Of a DNA stretch of 64,000 nt, positions 44,896 through 53,048 are shown one piece after another. Numbering within the stretch: position 1 is the stretch's first letter; every line of letters begins with the position of its first letter. The DNA is from Flavobacterium sp. ACN6 (lineage in GTDB: Bacteria; Bacteroidota; Bacteroidia; Flavobacteriales; Flavobacteriaceae), in NCBI RefSeq assembly GCF_002304005.1, contig NZ_MRCQ01000002.1, forward strand, positions 372,001-436,000, given 5' to 3'. Position numbers and translations under genes: made by a program. The notes beneath the pieces were generated by a model. The model searched no databases and was not told where the DNA came from. It was given only the letters and a program-made list of their open reading frames with translations.

Positions 44896-45315
44896 ATGGC
44901 AACAAATAGAACTTTTACAATGATTAAACCAGATGCTGTTGCAAACGGACACATCGGGAATATCTTAGCAATGATTACTAATGGTGGTTTCAAAATCGTT
45001 TCATTAAAATTAACTCAATTAACTGTGGCAGATGCAAAAGCATTTTACGCAGTTCACGCAGAAAGACCTTTCTACGGAGAATTAGTTGAATTCATGTCAC
45101 GTGGACCAATTGTTGCTGCTATTTTAGAAAAAGATAACGCAGTAGAAGATTTCAGAACTTTAATTGGAGCTACAAATCCAGCTGAAGCTGCTGAAGGAAC
45201 TATTCGTAAAGCATACGCTACTTCTATCGGAGAAAATGCAGTTCACGGATCTGACAGTGACGAAAACGCCGCTATCGAAGGTGCATTCCATTTTGCTGGA
45301 AGAGAGCAATTCTAA
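44896..45315 (+). CDS. ndk: Nucleoside diphosphate kinase
   Basis: This is a 139-residue cytoplasmic kinase that balances nucleoside triphosphates. The family start [16 protein letters not shown] is at residues 3-18. The phospho-histidine is His117 in [10 protein letters not shown]. The open frame runs 47 codons further upstream (to 44755), but those residues are hydrophobic and unrelated to Ndk, so I start at the ATG at 44896, which gives the normal family length. A hairpin with a T-tract follows the stop codon. Confidence 0.97.
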   Translation: MATNRTFTMIKPDAVANGHIGNILAMITNGGFKIVSLKLTQLTVADAKAFYAVHAERPFYGELVEFMSRGPIVAAILEKDNAVEDFRTLIGATNPAEAAEGTIRKAYATSIGENAVHGSDSDENAAIEGAFHFAGREQF

Positions 45316-45366
45316 TTTAGACTTCTTAGATTTAACGTAACTTAGATTTCCTAGGATATAAAAAAG

Positions 45367-45397
45367 AAAACCCGCTTCATTACTGAAGCGGGTTTTT
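45367..45397. terminator. Terminator after ndk
   Basis: The stem AAAACCCGCTTCA/TGAAGCGGGTTTT with loop TTAC is followed by T on the plus strand and by A/T-rich sequence on the minus strand. It ends ndk and probably also the convergent gene at 45419-46138. Confidence 0.9.
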
Positions 45398-45418
45398 CTT
45401 TGCCAGTTAAAAAATTAA

Positions 45419-46138
45419 TTATAGTTTTTCCGTAGTCTTTTTAACCATTTTCTCAATTCTGCTGTCTAAATCTTTTAAAAGCTCATCTAATGCGCTTTCA
45501 CACATTGGCAATACTTTATCAAAAGACAAAACAGGAATTCCACCTACAATTGTGCCCGTTTTTTTAGAGTTTGCACCTTCATTAAAAGCAAATACTTTTT
45601 TTCCGTTTTTATCATATAAAGCAATTCTTGCGTAAGCTCTCATCTTAACAGTACCAGTTCCACCAACAGCAAATCCTTTTACCAACGCAAAGTGAATTTC
45701 AGTAAATAAAACGCCGTCAGCATTATCTTTAAACATAGTAGCTGTTGCTACTTCATTTGCAGAACCATTTGTTCCCTCATAAATATATTTATATCCAGGA
45801 TAATTGATAATATACTTTCCAGCTTCACCTTCTTTGTCAAAATGAGGAACGTAATCGATGTATTCCTGTTTTTGAGTTACTTCATTTTCAGGAATTAAAT
45901 CAAAAGGAAATTTTTTCGAGTAATCATTAAAAAAAGCAGTATGATATTTCTCCAAAATTGGTAATAAATTAAAGTTCGGATTACTTCCTAAATCTGTTAC
46001 TGCGGCAAGACCATTTAAGCCAAGCTCAGAAAGATCAATTGTTTTGTCGGTATAAAAGGAAACAACAGCCACCTTCTTCTTTTGTGAGTAACCATTCAAA
46101 GTAAATAATACAGTTAAAATAAGTAATGCTTTTTTCAT
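45419..46138 (-). CDS. Secreted protein of unknown function
   Basis: Started at the ATG at 46138, this is a 239-residue exported protein (signal MKKALLILTVLFTLNGYSQ). The open frame extends 23 codons upstream, but that part is not a signal peptide, so the internal ATG is preferred. The mature start KKKVAVVSFYTDK resembles CsgG/LpoB-like envelope proteins, yet no family can be fixed. The centre has a Gly-rich turn (GFAVGGTGTVKMRAYARIALYDKNGKKVF). The C-terminus is a charged helix. The role is unknown. Confidence 0.75.
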   Translation of the reverse strand: MKKALLILTVLFTLNGYSQKKKVAVVSFYTDKTIDLSELGLNGLAAVTDLGSNPNFNLLPILEKYHTAFFNDYSKKFPFDLIPENEVTQKQEYIDYVPHFDKEGEAGKYIINYPGYKYIYEGTNGSANEVATATMFKDNADGVLFTEIHFALVKGFAVGGTGTVKMRAYARIALYDKNGKKVFAFNEGANSKKTGTIVGGIPVLSFDKVLPMCESALDELLKDLDSRIEKMVKKTTEKL

Positions 46139-46272
46139 AGATTTTTTTTCGGATTTATTAATTAAGTAAGTATTATTAAAAAAATACTTACGGTTCAAAT
46201 ATATCATAAAAAAAACACTTCTATAATAGAAGTGTAAAATTTATTTTTCGATATAAAACCAACAATTTAGAA

Positions 46273-46569
46273 TCAGCGCAAAACCACTTCTTTCACCACT
46301 TCACGTCCAAGTTCTTCATTAATCATTTTAACAATTTTGGACTTTCCGTGGCTTAATTCTTCACGTAGAACTGCAGATCCCAATTCCACATAAAGTGTAC
46401 TGCCTTTTAAAACAACATTTTTGGTATATGTATTTACACCGCTGCCCATAAGCTGTTTCCAGGCATCACGAACATCGATTTGATCCATTCCAGGCTGTAA
46501 TTTATTTACCTGAATAATCTGTTGTAAAACAGCACTGATTGTGGATTCGCTATTTAGTCTTTTCGCCAT
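46273..46569 (-). CDS. DUF721 (DciA-like) protein
   Basis: This 98-residue protein is a single DUF721 domain. It has helices at the start (SAVLQQIIQVNKLQPGMD), the conserved WKQLMG core and a beta segment with LYVELGSAVLREELSHGKSKIV (residues 64-85 in pieces). DUF721 proteins include DciA, which loads the replicative helicase in many bacteria; the short Bacteroidota version lacks extra domains, so function is inferred. The start overlaps the end of the lipoprotein gene upstream by 20 bases, which implies co-translation. Confidence 0.87.
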   Translation of the reverse strand: MAKRLNSESTISAVLQQIIQVNKLQPGMDQIDVRDAWKQLMGSGVNTYTKNVVLKGSTLYVELGSAVLREELSHGKSKIVKMINEELGREVVKEVVLR

Positions 46570-46990
46570 CGTTTAATAAATTAATTGGTCCCGCTTTTTT
46601 ATAATGATATTCTATTTTTTGTGGATTTTTAACCACTAATTGTTCATCAGAAAGCGAAATAATTTCTTCACTCCATTTTGCATAATCCGTTTTATAATCT
46701 AAAAAAACCTGTTCACCAGCAAAACGAACTGAGACTTTTTCAAAAGTATCTGTTGATAAAAATGTACCGTCAAACTGCGGCATCACTTTCGTTCGAACTC
46801 CTTTATTATCTTTAATTTGAAAAAAATCAAAAGTTTCATTCATTTTATAGTCTTTCTCTTCTCCTTTGTCAAAAACTACTTTTTCAATTTCCCAATAACC
46901 GTTTAATTTAGCAATGTCTGCTGGTTTAACATCTTGCTTGCAGCTAACAAACAAAAGAGACAAAATCAAAATCAAAAAAGTGTTTTTCAT
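46550..46990 (-). CDS. Lipocalin-like lipoprotein
   Basis: This 146-residue lipoprotein (lipobox FVSC, Cys17) has one small beta-barrel, starting LNGYWEIEKVVFDKG, as in bacterial lipocalin-like domains. The rest alternates strands with aromatic residues. It overlaps the DUF721 gene by 20 bases, so they form an operon. The ligand is unknown. Similar lipoprotein/DUF721 pairs may be conserved in flavobacteria; this is an impression and not a search. Confidence 0.78.
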   Translation of the reverse strand: MKNTFLILILSLLFVSCKQDVKPADIAKLNGYWEIEKVVFDKGEEKDYKMNETFDFFQIKDNKGVRTKVMPQFDGTFLSTDTFEKVSVRFAGEQVFLDYKTDYAKWSEEIISLSDEQLVVKNPQKIEYHYKKAGPINLLNDGEKTK

Positions 46991-47007
46991 AACTATTATA
47001 GTATTAA

Positions 47008-47096
47008 TCAGGAGCTGAAACCTGCTGTCCGCTGTATCTTTTCCTTTTTAAAGAAAAAAGAAAAAGGATGCCGCTTCCATCAGGGCTAGGGCTTCA
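47008..47096. repeat. Dispersed Bacteroidota repeat (GGAGCTGAAACCTGCTGTCCGC type)
   Basis: The tract from TCAGGAGCTG to GGGCTAGGGCTTCAG is a unit found in many flavobacterial intergenic regions, in my memory. It contains the stem TCCTTTTT/AAAAAGGA (47042-47049 and 47061-47068). The whole gap 46991-47312 holds no gene that I can support; the rest is A-rich leader sequence of the next gene. Confidence 0.7.
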
Positions 47097-47312
47097 GTTT
47101 TCAAAAGAAATTGCAGCGAACTACAAAGATAAACTTATAAATTTCAAAAGAAATCTTTATCACTTAATTTATTTCATTCACATAAAACAAACAAAAAAAC
47201 TTAAGTAAAATTGTCCTATTTTAACAATAAAAAACCTTTTAAAGGCAAAATAAAAACAAATTTTCTAAGATTTTTATATCGAAAATTACTTTTTGAAAAC
47301 CATACAGAAAAG

Positions 47313-47807
47313 ATGAAAAATATATTGATATTACTTTTTAGCACAATACTGCTATATTCTAAATGCAGCACACCACAATCAAATGCAAAACTAAATAAAA
47401 GTCAAATTACTTTAATTAAAAACGATAGTATTAAAATAAAGACTGATTCTTCACTAAGCGACATTAAAGAAATCTCACCAATAAATATCATAAAAGCAAA
47501 GTTGCTTGAAAATGAGTATTCACATCATAAAGACATTCAAATAACTTTCAAAAACTCAGGCAAAAAAAGCATAAAAGCAATTAAATTTGAGTGGTTCTGC
47601 ATCAATTCATTTGACAAGCCAGCAAACGGGAAATATTTTTACGGGGAAGGAAGATTTACTGAAAATTTCACATCACTTATACACCCCAATCATACAAAAA
47701 CAAAAATTTGGGAAGACTTCTCTACAGATGCCTATAAAATAACAAAAATAAGAGTTTATTATATTGTATTTAATGATGGAACAAAATGGGGAAATGATGA
47801 TCACTAG
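47313..47807 (+). CDS. Hypothetical exported protein
   Basis: The open frame begins at a TTG (47211), but the best start is the ATG at 47313, giving 164 residues with a hydrophobic signal (KNILILLFSTILLYSKC). Cys18 could be a lipidation site, but Lys before it is unusual. The mature part is hydrophilic, with GRFTENFTSLIHPNHTKTKIWEDFST in the middle (seen as two strands), and ends KIRVYYIVFNDGTKWG, a strand pattern of an Ig-like fold. No family is recognised. It is a lone gene beside the archaemetzincin locus. Confidence 0.7.
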   Translation: MKNILILLFSTILLYSKCSTPQSNAKLNKSQITLIKNDSIKIKTDSSLSDIKEISPINIIKAKLLENEYSHHKDIQITFKNSGKKSIKAIKFEWFCINSFDKPANGKYFYGEGRFTENFTSLIHPNHTKTKIWEDFSTDAYKITKIRVYYIVFNDGTKWGNDDH

Positions 47808-47838
47808 ATCCAAGTAAGAATAAATGTTTTCTCAAAAA

Positions 47839-48449
47839 TTAAATAAATTGCCAGCCTTTTGCTTTTAAAAACGTTTTGCATTTAAAGCAAAAGTCTTTTT
47901 CTTCATCAAGTGGGTTTCCTCCCTTAGCGTCACGCATTAAACAAGTTTTAATTTCGCAATGAGGCAAACCCGCTGTGTGACCAAGCTCATGAAGCACTAA
48001 CTTATAAAACTGATTGTTTTTATTCTCTTGAGACAGTCTAAAATCAGATACCACACAGGCTTTTCCCGGTTTATAACCTAAACCATTACACCCCAATCTT
48101 TAATTCCGTTTTTAGTAGTGCTAATATCAAAATTAAACAAACCAACAATTACGGAATCTTTGCCAATGTTATTTTTAAGGCTCTTAATAATATTATCAGC
48201 TCGATATCTGTTTCTTGGTTTATAAAATGAATTTTCAGGAAAAGGAATGTTTTTTCTTAGAACTACATTATCACTTATAGCTTTAATTTCTATAAAGACT
48301 TCCTCAGCCTGTTCAATTTTAAAATTACCCAAAGGCTGAATTACAATTACTTTTTGAATTGCTATCTGACTTTCATTATTTTTCTTTTTCCCATTTGTGC
48401 AAGAAAGCATAATAAAAAGAAAAACAAGAAAATAATATTTCATAATCAA
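47839..48449 (-). pseudogene. Frameshifted lipoprotein archaemetzincin (zinc metalloprotease)
   Basis: Two open frames overlap at 48078-48096. The first (48449-48078) has a lipobox (FIMLSC) and ends DWGVMV. The second supplies GLGYKPGKACVVSDFRL and the metzincin site HELGHTAGLPHC, then C-L-M and CFKC. This fits the archaemetzincin signature HExxHxxGx3Cx4CxM followed by CxxC. Joined, they read DWGVM-GLGYK, so a single G is missing on the minus strand near 48083-48084. The metal ligands are intact, and the whole would be about 203 residues. It is either a pseudogene or a base-call/assembly error. The start may be ATG 48449 or 48443. Confidence 0.82.
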
Positions 48450-48466
48450 AGAATGTCAAAAAACAA

Positions 48467-48646
48467 TTATTGCTTAGTGCGTAATCGTTTAATAACTCCC
48501 ATAAAGAATAAAATAACCCCAACAACCAACAAGACATAATAAACAGAAAGATTACTATCTTTCAATACATTTGCTAAAACAAAACATATCACACTTGCAA
48601 AATAAAAAGCAACGGCTGATATATTTTTTAAAGATTCAAAACTCAT
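48467..48646 (-). CDS. Small two-helix membrane protein (59 aa)
   Basis: This short frame starts at ATG 48646, six bases after the ftsY stop codon. It reads MSFESLKNISAVAFYFASVI, continues with a second helix (SVYYVLLVVGVILFFMGVIK), and ends RLRTKQ with a TAA. Two membrane spans and the positive-inside tail are clear. It lies between ftsY and the archaemetzincin gene on the same strand, so it is probably translated as part of that operon. No family is recognised. Confidence 0.65.
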   Translation of the reverse strand: MSFESLKNISAVAFYFASVICFVLANVLKDSNLSVYYVLLVVGVILFFMGVIKRLRTKQ

Positions 48647-48652
48647 TATAAA

Positions 48653-49606
48653 TTATTTAAAGAAACTATCAACGAATTCATATTTATTAAAGACCTGTAA
48701 GTCTTCAATTCCTTCGCCAACACCAATATATTTTACCGGAATTTGAAATTGATCTGAAATACCAATAACAACTCCGCCTTTTGCAGTTCCATCCAATTTA
48801 GTTACAGCTAATGAAGTTACTTCTGTCGCTGCTGTAAATTGTTTTGCCTGCTCAAAAGCATTTTGACCAGTTGAACCATCTAAAACTAAAAGTACATCAT
48901 GAGGTGCATCAGCAACAACTTTCTGCATTACACGTTTTACTTTAGTCAATTCGTTCATCAAATTGATTTTATTATGAAGACGGCCCGCAGTATCAATTAT
49001 AACCACATCTGCGTTTTGTGCAACTGCAGACTGTAAAGTGTCAAAAGCTACAGAAGCTGGATCGCTTCCCATATTTTGTCTTACGATCGGCACATCAACA
49101 CGATCTGCCCAAACTTGCAATTGGTCAATAGCTGCTGCACGAAAAGTATCAGCTGCACCTAAAACCACTTTATGACCTGCTTTCTTAAATTGATAAGCCA
49201 ATTTACCGATTGTTGTAGTTTTTCCAACACCGTTAACTCCAACAACCATTAAAACGTAAGGTTTTTTATCTTTCGGAATTTCAAATTCTGTAGCTTCACC
49301 CGAATTAGTTTCAGATAATAAAGCTCCTATTTCTTCTCTCAGAATCTGATTCAATTCATCTGTTCCTAAATATTTATCTTCAGCAACACGTTTTTCTATT
49401 CTTGAAATTACTTTTAAAGTTGTATTTACACCAACATCCGAAGCCACTAGAATTTCTTCCAGATTATCTAAAACGTCATCATCAACTTTAGATTTTCCGG
49501 CAACGGCTTTACTTAATTTAGAGAAAAAAGTAGTTTTTGTTTTTTCAAGACCTTTGTCTAAAGTCTCTTTTTTTTCGGTAGAGAATAATTTTTTAAAAAA
49601 ACTCAT
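48653..49606 (-). CDS. ftsY: Signal recognition particle receptor FtsY
   Basis: This 317-residue GTPase receives SRP-ribosome complexes at the inner membrane. It has a basic N-terminus (KKLFSTEKK), a helical SRP54-N bundle (about 18-90) and the G domain with P-loop GVNGVGKTTTIGK (119-131), DTAGRLH and TKLDGTAKGG. The last motifs (FQIPVKYIGVGEGIEDLQVF) are standard. The length is typical of Bacteroidota FtsY, which lacks a long acidic domain. A terminator and 218 bases separate it from the ribosomal genes upstream, so it may have its own promoter. Confidence 0.97.
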   Translation of the reverse strand: MSFFKKLFSTEKKETLDKGLEKTKTTFFSKLSKAVAGKSKVDDDVLDNLEEILVASDVGVNTTLKVISRIEKRVAEDKYLGTDELNQILREEIGALLSETNSGEATEFEIPKDKKPYVLMVVGVNGVGKTTTIGKLAYQFKKAGHKVVLGAADTFRAAAIDQLQVWADRVDVPIVRQNMGSDPASVAFDTLQSAVAQNADVVIIDTAGRLHNKINLMNELTKVKRVMQKVVADAPHDVLLVLDGSTGQNAFEQAKQFTAATEVTSLAVTKLDGTAKGGVVIGISDQFQIPVKYIGVGEGIEDLQVFNKYEFVDSFFK

Positions 49607-49774
49607 TTTTTGTAGATTTTTAGATTTATTAGATCTCTTGATTTTCAGATCAGAAATCCAAATCTTTAAAGAAAGTGCAATTGTTTTTCAATTAACCTTG
49701 GTTTAAACAGAAATCCATATTAAAAAAAGTCAATTACTGTTTTTCTTTAAATTTATAGACAAATATAGGTAATA

Positions 49775-49804
49775 AAAAAGCTACTTCCGAAAGAAAGTAG
49801 CTTT
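49775..49804. terminator. Terminator after the ribosomal protein genes
   Basis: The stem AAAAGCTACTT/AAGTAGCTTTT lies 20 bases after the stop codon of the DUF4295 gene on the minus strand, followed by A/T-rich sequence. It ends the rpmB-rpmG-DUF4295 transcript. Confidence 0.85.
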
Positions 49805-49824
49805 TCTATATAATGTAATTGTAA

Positions 49825-49977
49825 TTATTTCTTTTTCAAGAATTCATCAACTTCTTCAGGAGCCATAATAGATTCTACGAATGTATATGCACCAGTTTTA
49901 GGAGATTTTACCATTTTGATGGCTTTTGATAATCTCTTAGAAGATGTTTGTAACGATGCTACGGTTTTCTTTGCCAT
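49825..49977 (-). CDS. DUF4295 protein, probably ribosomal protein bL38
   Basis: This 50-residue basic protein starts MAKKTVASLQTSSKRLSKAI and ends EEVDEFLKKK. It is too short for most gene callers, but it fits the DUF4295 family of Bacteroidota. It is the third gene of the rpmB-rpmG run with 75 bases to rpmG. As I recall, the F. johnsoniae ribosome structure revealed a new large-subunit protein named bL38; this gene, in the same context and with strong basic character, is the likely match. That identity is from memory and not from a search. Confidence 0.85.
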   Translation of the reverse strand: MAKKTVASLQTSSKRLSKAIKMVKSPKTGAYTFVESIMAPEEVDEFLKKK

Positions 49978-50052
49978 GATTCAAATGTTATTTGAAGTTT
50001 TTATAAAACTCGCATGGCAAAACCATTCGAGATTTACAAAAATCTCTAATTA

Positions 50053-50235
50053 TTACTTAATTTCTTTGTGAACAGTTACTCTTTTCAAAACTGGATTAAA
50101 TTTTTTAATCTCTAATCTGTCTGGAGTATTTTTTTTGTTCTTAGTTGTAATGTATCTAGAAGTTCCTGCAACACCAGAAGCTTTGTGTTCAGTACATTCT
50201 AAAATTACCTGGATTCTATTACCTTTCTTTGCCAT
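50053..50235 (-). CDS. rpmG: 50S ribosomal protein bL33
   Basis: This 60-residue basic ribosomal protein reads [18 protein letters not shown] at the start, then the [24 protein letters not shown] core of bL33. Only one cysteine (Cys14) is present, so this is the zinc-free (C-minus) form. It follows rpmB by 27 bases. Confidence 0.97.
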   Translation of the reverse strand: MAKKGNRIQVILECTEHKASGVAGTSRYITTKNKKNTPDRLEIKKFNPVLKRVTVHKEIK

Positions 50236-50262
50236 CTTGCTATATATTTATTTAGGAAAAGA

Positions 50263-50499
50263 TTATTTGATAAATCCTTCTGACTGTGCTTTTTTCAAAA
50301 CAGCAGTGATTCCATTTTTATTAATTGTTTTTATCGTAGATGCTGCTACTCTAAGAGTAATCCATCTATCTTCTTCTGGAAGATAAAAACGCTTTTTAAC
50401 TAAGTTTACAGAAAACTTTCTCTTAGTTTTGTTCATAGCGTGAGAAACGTTATTTCCTACCATCGCTCTTTTACCTGTAAGGTCACAAACTCTTGACAT
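50263..50499 (-). CDS. rpmB: 50S ribosomal protein bL28
   Basis: This 78-residue ribosomal protein starts [20 protein letters not shown], then [11 protein letters not shown] and the [19 protein letters not shown] core of bL28. The length is standard. It is the first gene of the three-gene ribosomal run. The upstream gap to cinA is 71 bases. Confidence 0.97.
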   Translation of the reverse strand: MSRVCDLTGKRAMVGNNVSHAMNKTKRKFSVNLVKKRFYLPEEDRWITLRVAASTIKTINKNGITAVLKKAQSEGFIK

Positions 50500-50570
50500 T
50501 ATACTTATCTTTTATCGTTATTCAAAATCAGGGTGCAAAGAAAAGAAAAATAAACCATTGTAGCAAAAAA

Positions 50571-51824
50571 TTATTGCACAAATTTTAAAATTTCTTTCTG
50601 TAATATTTCTAAACTCTTAACTGTTGCCCTATCTACCACTTTTTCACGAGGTTGTCCGAAGTTAAATTCTTCTACAATTACCTCCGTTGGGGTTGCCAAA
50701 GCAATAAAAACGGTGCCTATTTCCGCAGCTGAATCACCTTTTGAGGGTCCGGCATTCCCAGTCGTAGCAATACCATAGTCCGTTTTTAGTAAGTTTTTCA
50801 CATTCAAAGCCATAGCCGAAGCAACAGCGGCGCTCACGACAGAATGTTCCTTCACAATTTCTTGTGGCACTCCTAAAACATTTATTTTAGCTTCTGTTGC
50901 GTAAGACACAATACTTCCTTTAAAATAACTAGAAGCTCCCGGAACGGCAGACAAAAGCGACGCTACACGACCGCCCGTAAAACTTTCTGCAGTCGAAACT
51001 GTTTTATTTTGTTTCGTCAAAATCTTACCAACCACAGATTCTATGGTTTCATTCTCCTCATAACCCACAATAATATCATGGATAATCAAGTCTAACGAAC
51101 GCACATTTTCTTCGATTGCAGCTTCTAAAAGCTCTTTATCAGTTCCTCTTGCCGTTAATCTTAAGCGAACGCGGCCTGGATTTGGCAGATAAGCGAGTTT
51201 TATAAATTCTGGAAGATTGTTTTCCCAATGTTCAATACGTTCTGCAACTAAACTTTCGCCCTGACCATAAGTCAAAATGGTTTTATGAATAATATACGGA
51301 CGTTTGTATTCACGAACTATTTTTGGAATTATTTCTTCTTCTACTAAATATTTCATTTCATAAGGAACTCCCGGAAGCGAAATAAACACGGTATTTTCTT
51401 TCTTCATCCACATTCCCGGCGCAGTTCCTACTTGATTATGTAAGACCGTACAAGTTGACGGAACCAAAGCCTGATCTTTATTAAGCTGTGAAATTGGTCT
51501 CTTATAAAATCCTTCGATTAATTGCGTTACGTGTGCTAAAACTTCTGGATTTACAACAAGTTCATCATTAAAATAGTCGCAGAAAGTTTTTTTAGTAACA
51601 TCATCTTTTGTCGGACCTAATCCGCCTGTTACAATTACAACATCCACTTTATTTTGCAATAGAGCAAAAGTATCTAAAATATGTTTTTTATCATCGCTGA
51701 TCGAAAGCATCTCTATTACCTCAACTCCAATTCTATCCAGCGATTTAGCAATAAAAGCCGAATTTGTATCTACGATTTGACCAATTAAGATTTCATCTCC
51801 AATTGTTATGATTGCTGCTTTCAT
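50571..51824 (-). CDS. cinA: CinA-family protein (NMN amidohydrolase / competence-damage)
   Basis: This 417-residue protein fuses a MoCF-like N-terminal domain ([20 protein letters not shown], with [12 protein letters not shown]) to a C-terminal CinA/PncC amidase domain (about 255-415, with [22 protein letters not shown] and [17 protein letters not shown] in pieces). Such proteins deamidate nicotinamide mononucleotide or act on ADP-ribose in NAD salvage. The length is as in full-length CinA. It lies directly upstream of rpmB on the same strand. Confidence 0.95.
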   Translation of the reverse strand: MKAAIITIGDEILIGQIVDTNSAFIAKSLDRIGVEVIEMLSISDDKKHILDTFALLQNKVDVVIVTGGLGPTKDDVTKKTFCDYFNDELVVNPEVLAHVTQLIEGFYKRPISQLNKDQALVPSTCTVLHNQVGTAPGMWMKKENTVFISLPGVPYEMKYLVEEEIIPKIVREYKRPYIIHKTILTYGQGESLVAERIEHWENNLPEFIKLAYLPNPGRVRLRLTARGTDKELLEAAIEENVRSLDLIIHDIIVGYEENETIESVVGKILTKQNKTVSTAESFTGGRVASLLSAVPGASSYFKGSIVSYATEAKINVLGVPQEIVKEHSVVSAAVASAMALNVKNLLKTDYGIATTGNAGPSKGDSAAEIGTVFIALATPTEVIVEEFNFGQPREKVVDRATVKSLEILQKEILKFVQ

Positions 51825-51960
51825 ATGTCTATAAGGAAATTTTTACCTGCCTATCATTCACAGGTTTATTATATGAAGATTGTTAGTGGCACTATATATT
51901 TCTACCACATTTTACCCAAAATCATAAAGAACTAATTTCTCTACAAATTGGATAAAGAAA

Positions 51961-51994
51961 ACCCAATTCTCTTTTAAGAAAACAAGAATTGGGT
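51961..51994 (-). terminator. Terminator of the Hpt gene
   Basis: The stem ACCCAATTCT/AGAATTGGGT, starting 11 bases after the Hpt stop codon on the minus strand, is followed by a T-rich stretch (TTTTCTTTATC). Confidence 0.8.
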
Positions 51995-52004
51995 ATTTTA
52001 TATT

Positions 52005-52349
52005 TTACAAATCAAAGTCTTTTTTAATCTCTTTGATCGCATCTTTAACTTGTATTCTAATACTTTTAAAGGTTTCAATAATATCTTTTTTCTTGCCTTC
52101 TGCTTTTGTCCAAGCTTCAACTTGAAGAATCTCTTCAAAAGCCACATTTAACCCCATTAAATCTAAAGTAGGCTTTATCTTGTGAGCATATGAATAGGCG
52201 TATTTATGATCCTTTTTCTTTATTCCTTCTTTAATTTGTTTTAAATCTTCGGGAACTTCTGTAACAAATAAATTTAAAATTTCGTTTACAAATTCAGGGT
52301 CGTTGTCTGAAAGCGCATACACTTTCGAAAGGTTGTATTTTAAAGCCAT
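52005..52349 (-). CDS. Hpt-domain phosphotransfer protein
   Basis: This 114-residue cytoplasmic protein is a single four-helix Hpt domain. The phosphorylated residue should be His56 in YSYAHKIKPTLDLMG. It would relay phosphate between a hybrid kinase and a response regulator, neither of which is evident beside it. Its start codon shares one base with the stop codon of the FAH gene (52349), so they are co-translated. The partner proteins are unknown. Confidence 0.88.
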   Translation of the reverse strand: MALKYNLSKVYALSDNDPEFVNEILNLFVTEVPEDLKQIKEGIKKKDHKYAYSYAHKIKPTLDLMGLNVAFEEILQVEAWTKAEGKKKDIIETFKSIRIQVKDAIKEIKKDFDL

Positions 52350-52960
52350 TATTTTACTTGTATTCTGAATAATTTTTTATCTTCTAAAAAGCCTTCTAAA
52401 ACATCATTTGGTTTTACAGCTGCAACACCCTCCGGCGTTCCTGTAAAAATAATATCTCCAATTTTTAACGTAAAAAACTGAGATACATAAGAAACTAATT
52501 CATCAATTTTCCAGAGCATCATGTTTGAATTTCCTTTTTGAACTGTTTCTGCATTTTTTTTCAACTCAAAATTAAGGTTTTCCATAGAAACAAAATCAGT
52601 TTTTGGCAAAAAATCACCAATAACTGCCGAGCCGTCAAATGCTTTGGCTTTTTCCCACGGAAGTCCTTTTTCTTTTAACTTACTCTGAAGATCTCGCGCT
52701 GTAAAATCTATTCCAACACTAATTTCATCATAATATTTATGAGCAAATTTTGGTTCGATGTATTTCCCAACTTTATTAATCTTTACGATTATTTCAAGTT
52801 CATGATGAACATCTTCCGAAAATTCTGGAATTACAAATGGATGTTGCTTCAACAAAACCGCCGAATCAGGCTTCATAAAAACCACAGGCTCACTTGGACG
52901 CTCGTTTTTTAATTCCTCTATATGATTGGCATAATTCCTGCCGACACAGATAATCTTCAT
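52349..52960 (-). CDS. Fumarylacetoacetate hydrolase-family protein
   Basis: This 203-residue cytoplasmic enzyme has the small FAH fold. Metal ligands are in HHELEIIVKI and in SVGIDFTARDLQ; the C-terminus has FTGTPEGVAAVKPND. Small FAH proteins act as acylpyruvases or oxaloacetate decarboxylases. It overlaps the Hpt gene by one base. The substrate is not evident. Confidence 0.9.
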   Translation of the reverse strand: MKIICVGRNYANHIEELKNERPSEPVVFMKPDSAVLLKQHPFVIPEFSEDVHHELEIIVKINKVGKYIEPKFAHKYYDEISVGIDFTARDLQSKLKEKGLPWEKAKAFDGSAVIGDFLPKTDFVSMENLNFELKKNAETVQKGNSNMMLWKIDELVSYVSQFFTLKIGDIIFTGTPEGVAAVKPNDVLEGFLEDKKLFRIQVK

Positions 52961-53048
52961 GTTTTTAGTGTTCAGTTCTCAGTTTTTAGTGTTCAGTAAA
53001 AAGCTACGCATCCAAAAACTGAATACTAATTCCTGAACACTGAATACT
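52961..53048. repeat. Direct and inverted repeat GTTTTTAGTGTTCAGT
   Basis: GTTTTTAGTGTTCAGT occurs perfectly at 52961-52976 and 52982-52997. Inverse forms, AAAAACTGAATACT and GAACACTGAATACT, follow at 53015-53047. Together they can fold into a hairpin in the gap between the exonuclease and FAH genes. Confidence 0.7.

Noticed and set aside
46139..46207. 23-codon N-terminal extension of the secreted protein gene
   Set aside because: A typical signal peptide begins exactly at the ATG at 46138; the extension has no such feature.
48078..48096. Programmed frameshift in archaemetzincin
   Set aside because: No slippery heptamer or downstream stem is evident at the junction; deletion or sequence error is simpler. 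I kept it only as an alternative in the findings.
51825..51960. Possible small RNA in the gap between Hpt and cinA genes
   Set aside because: Only A/T-rich sequence is present; no promoter or stable fold beyond the Hpt terminator was found.
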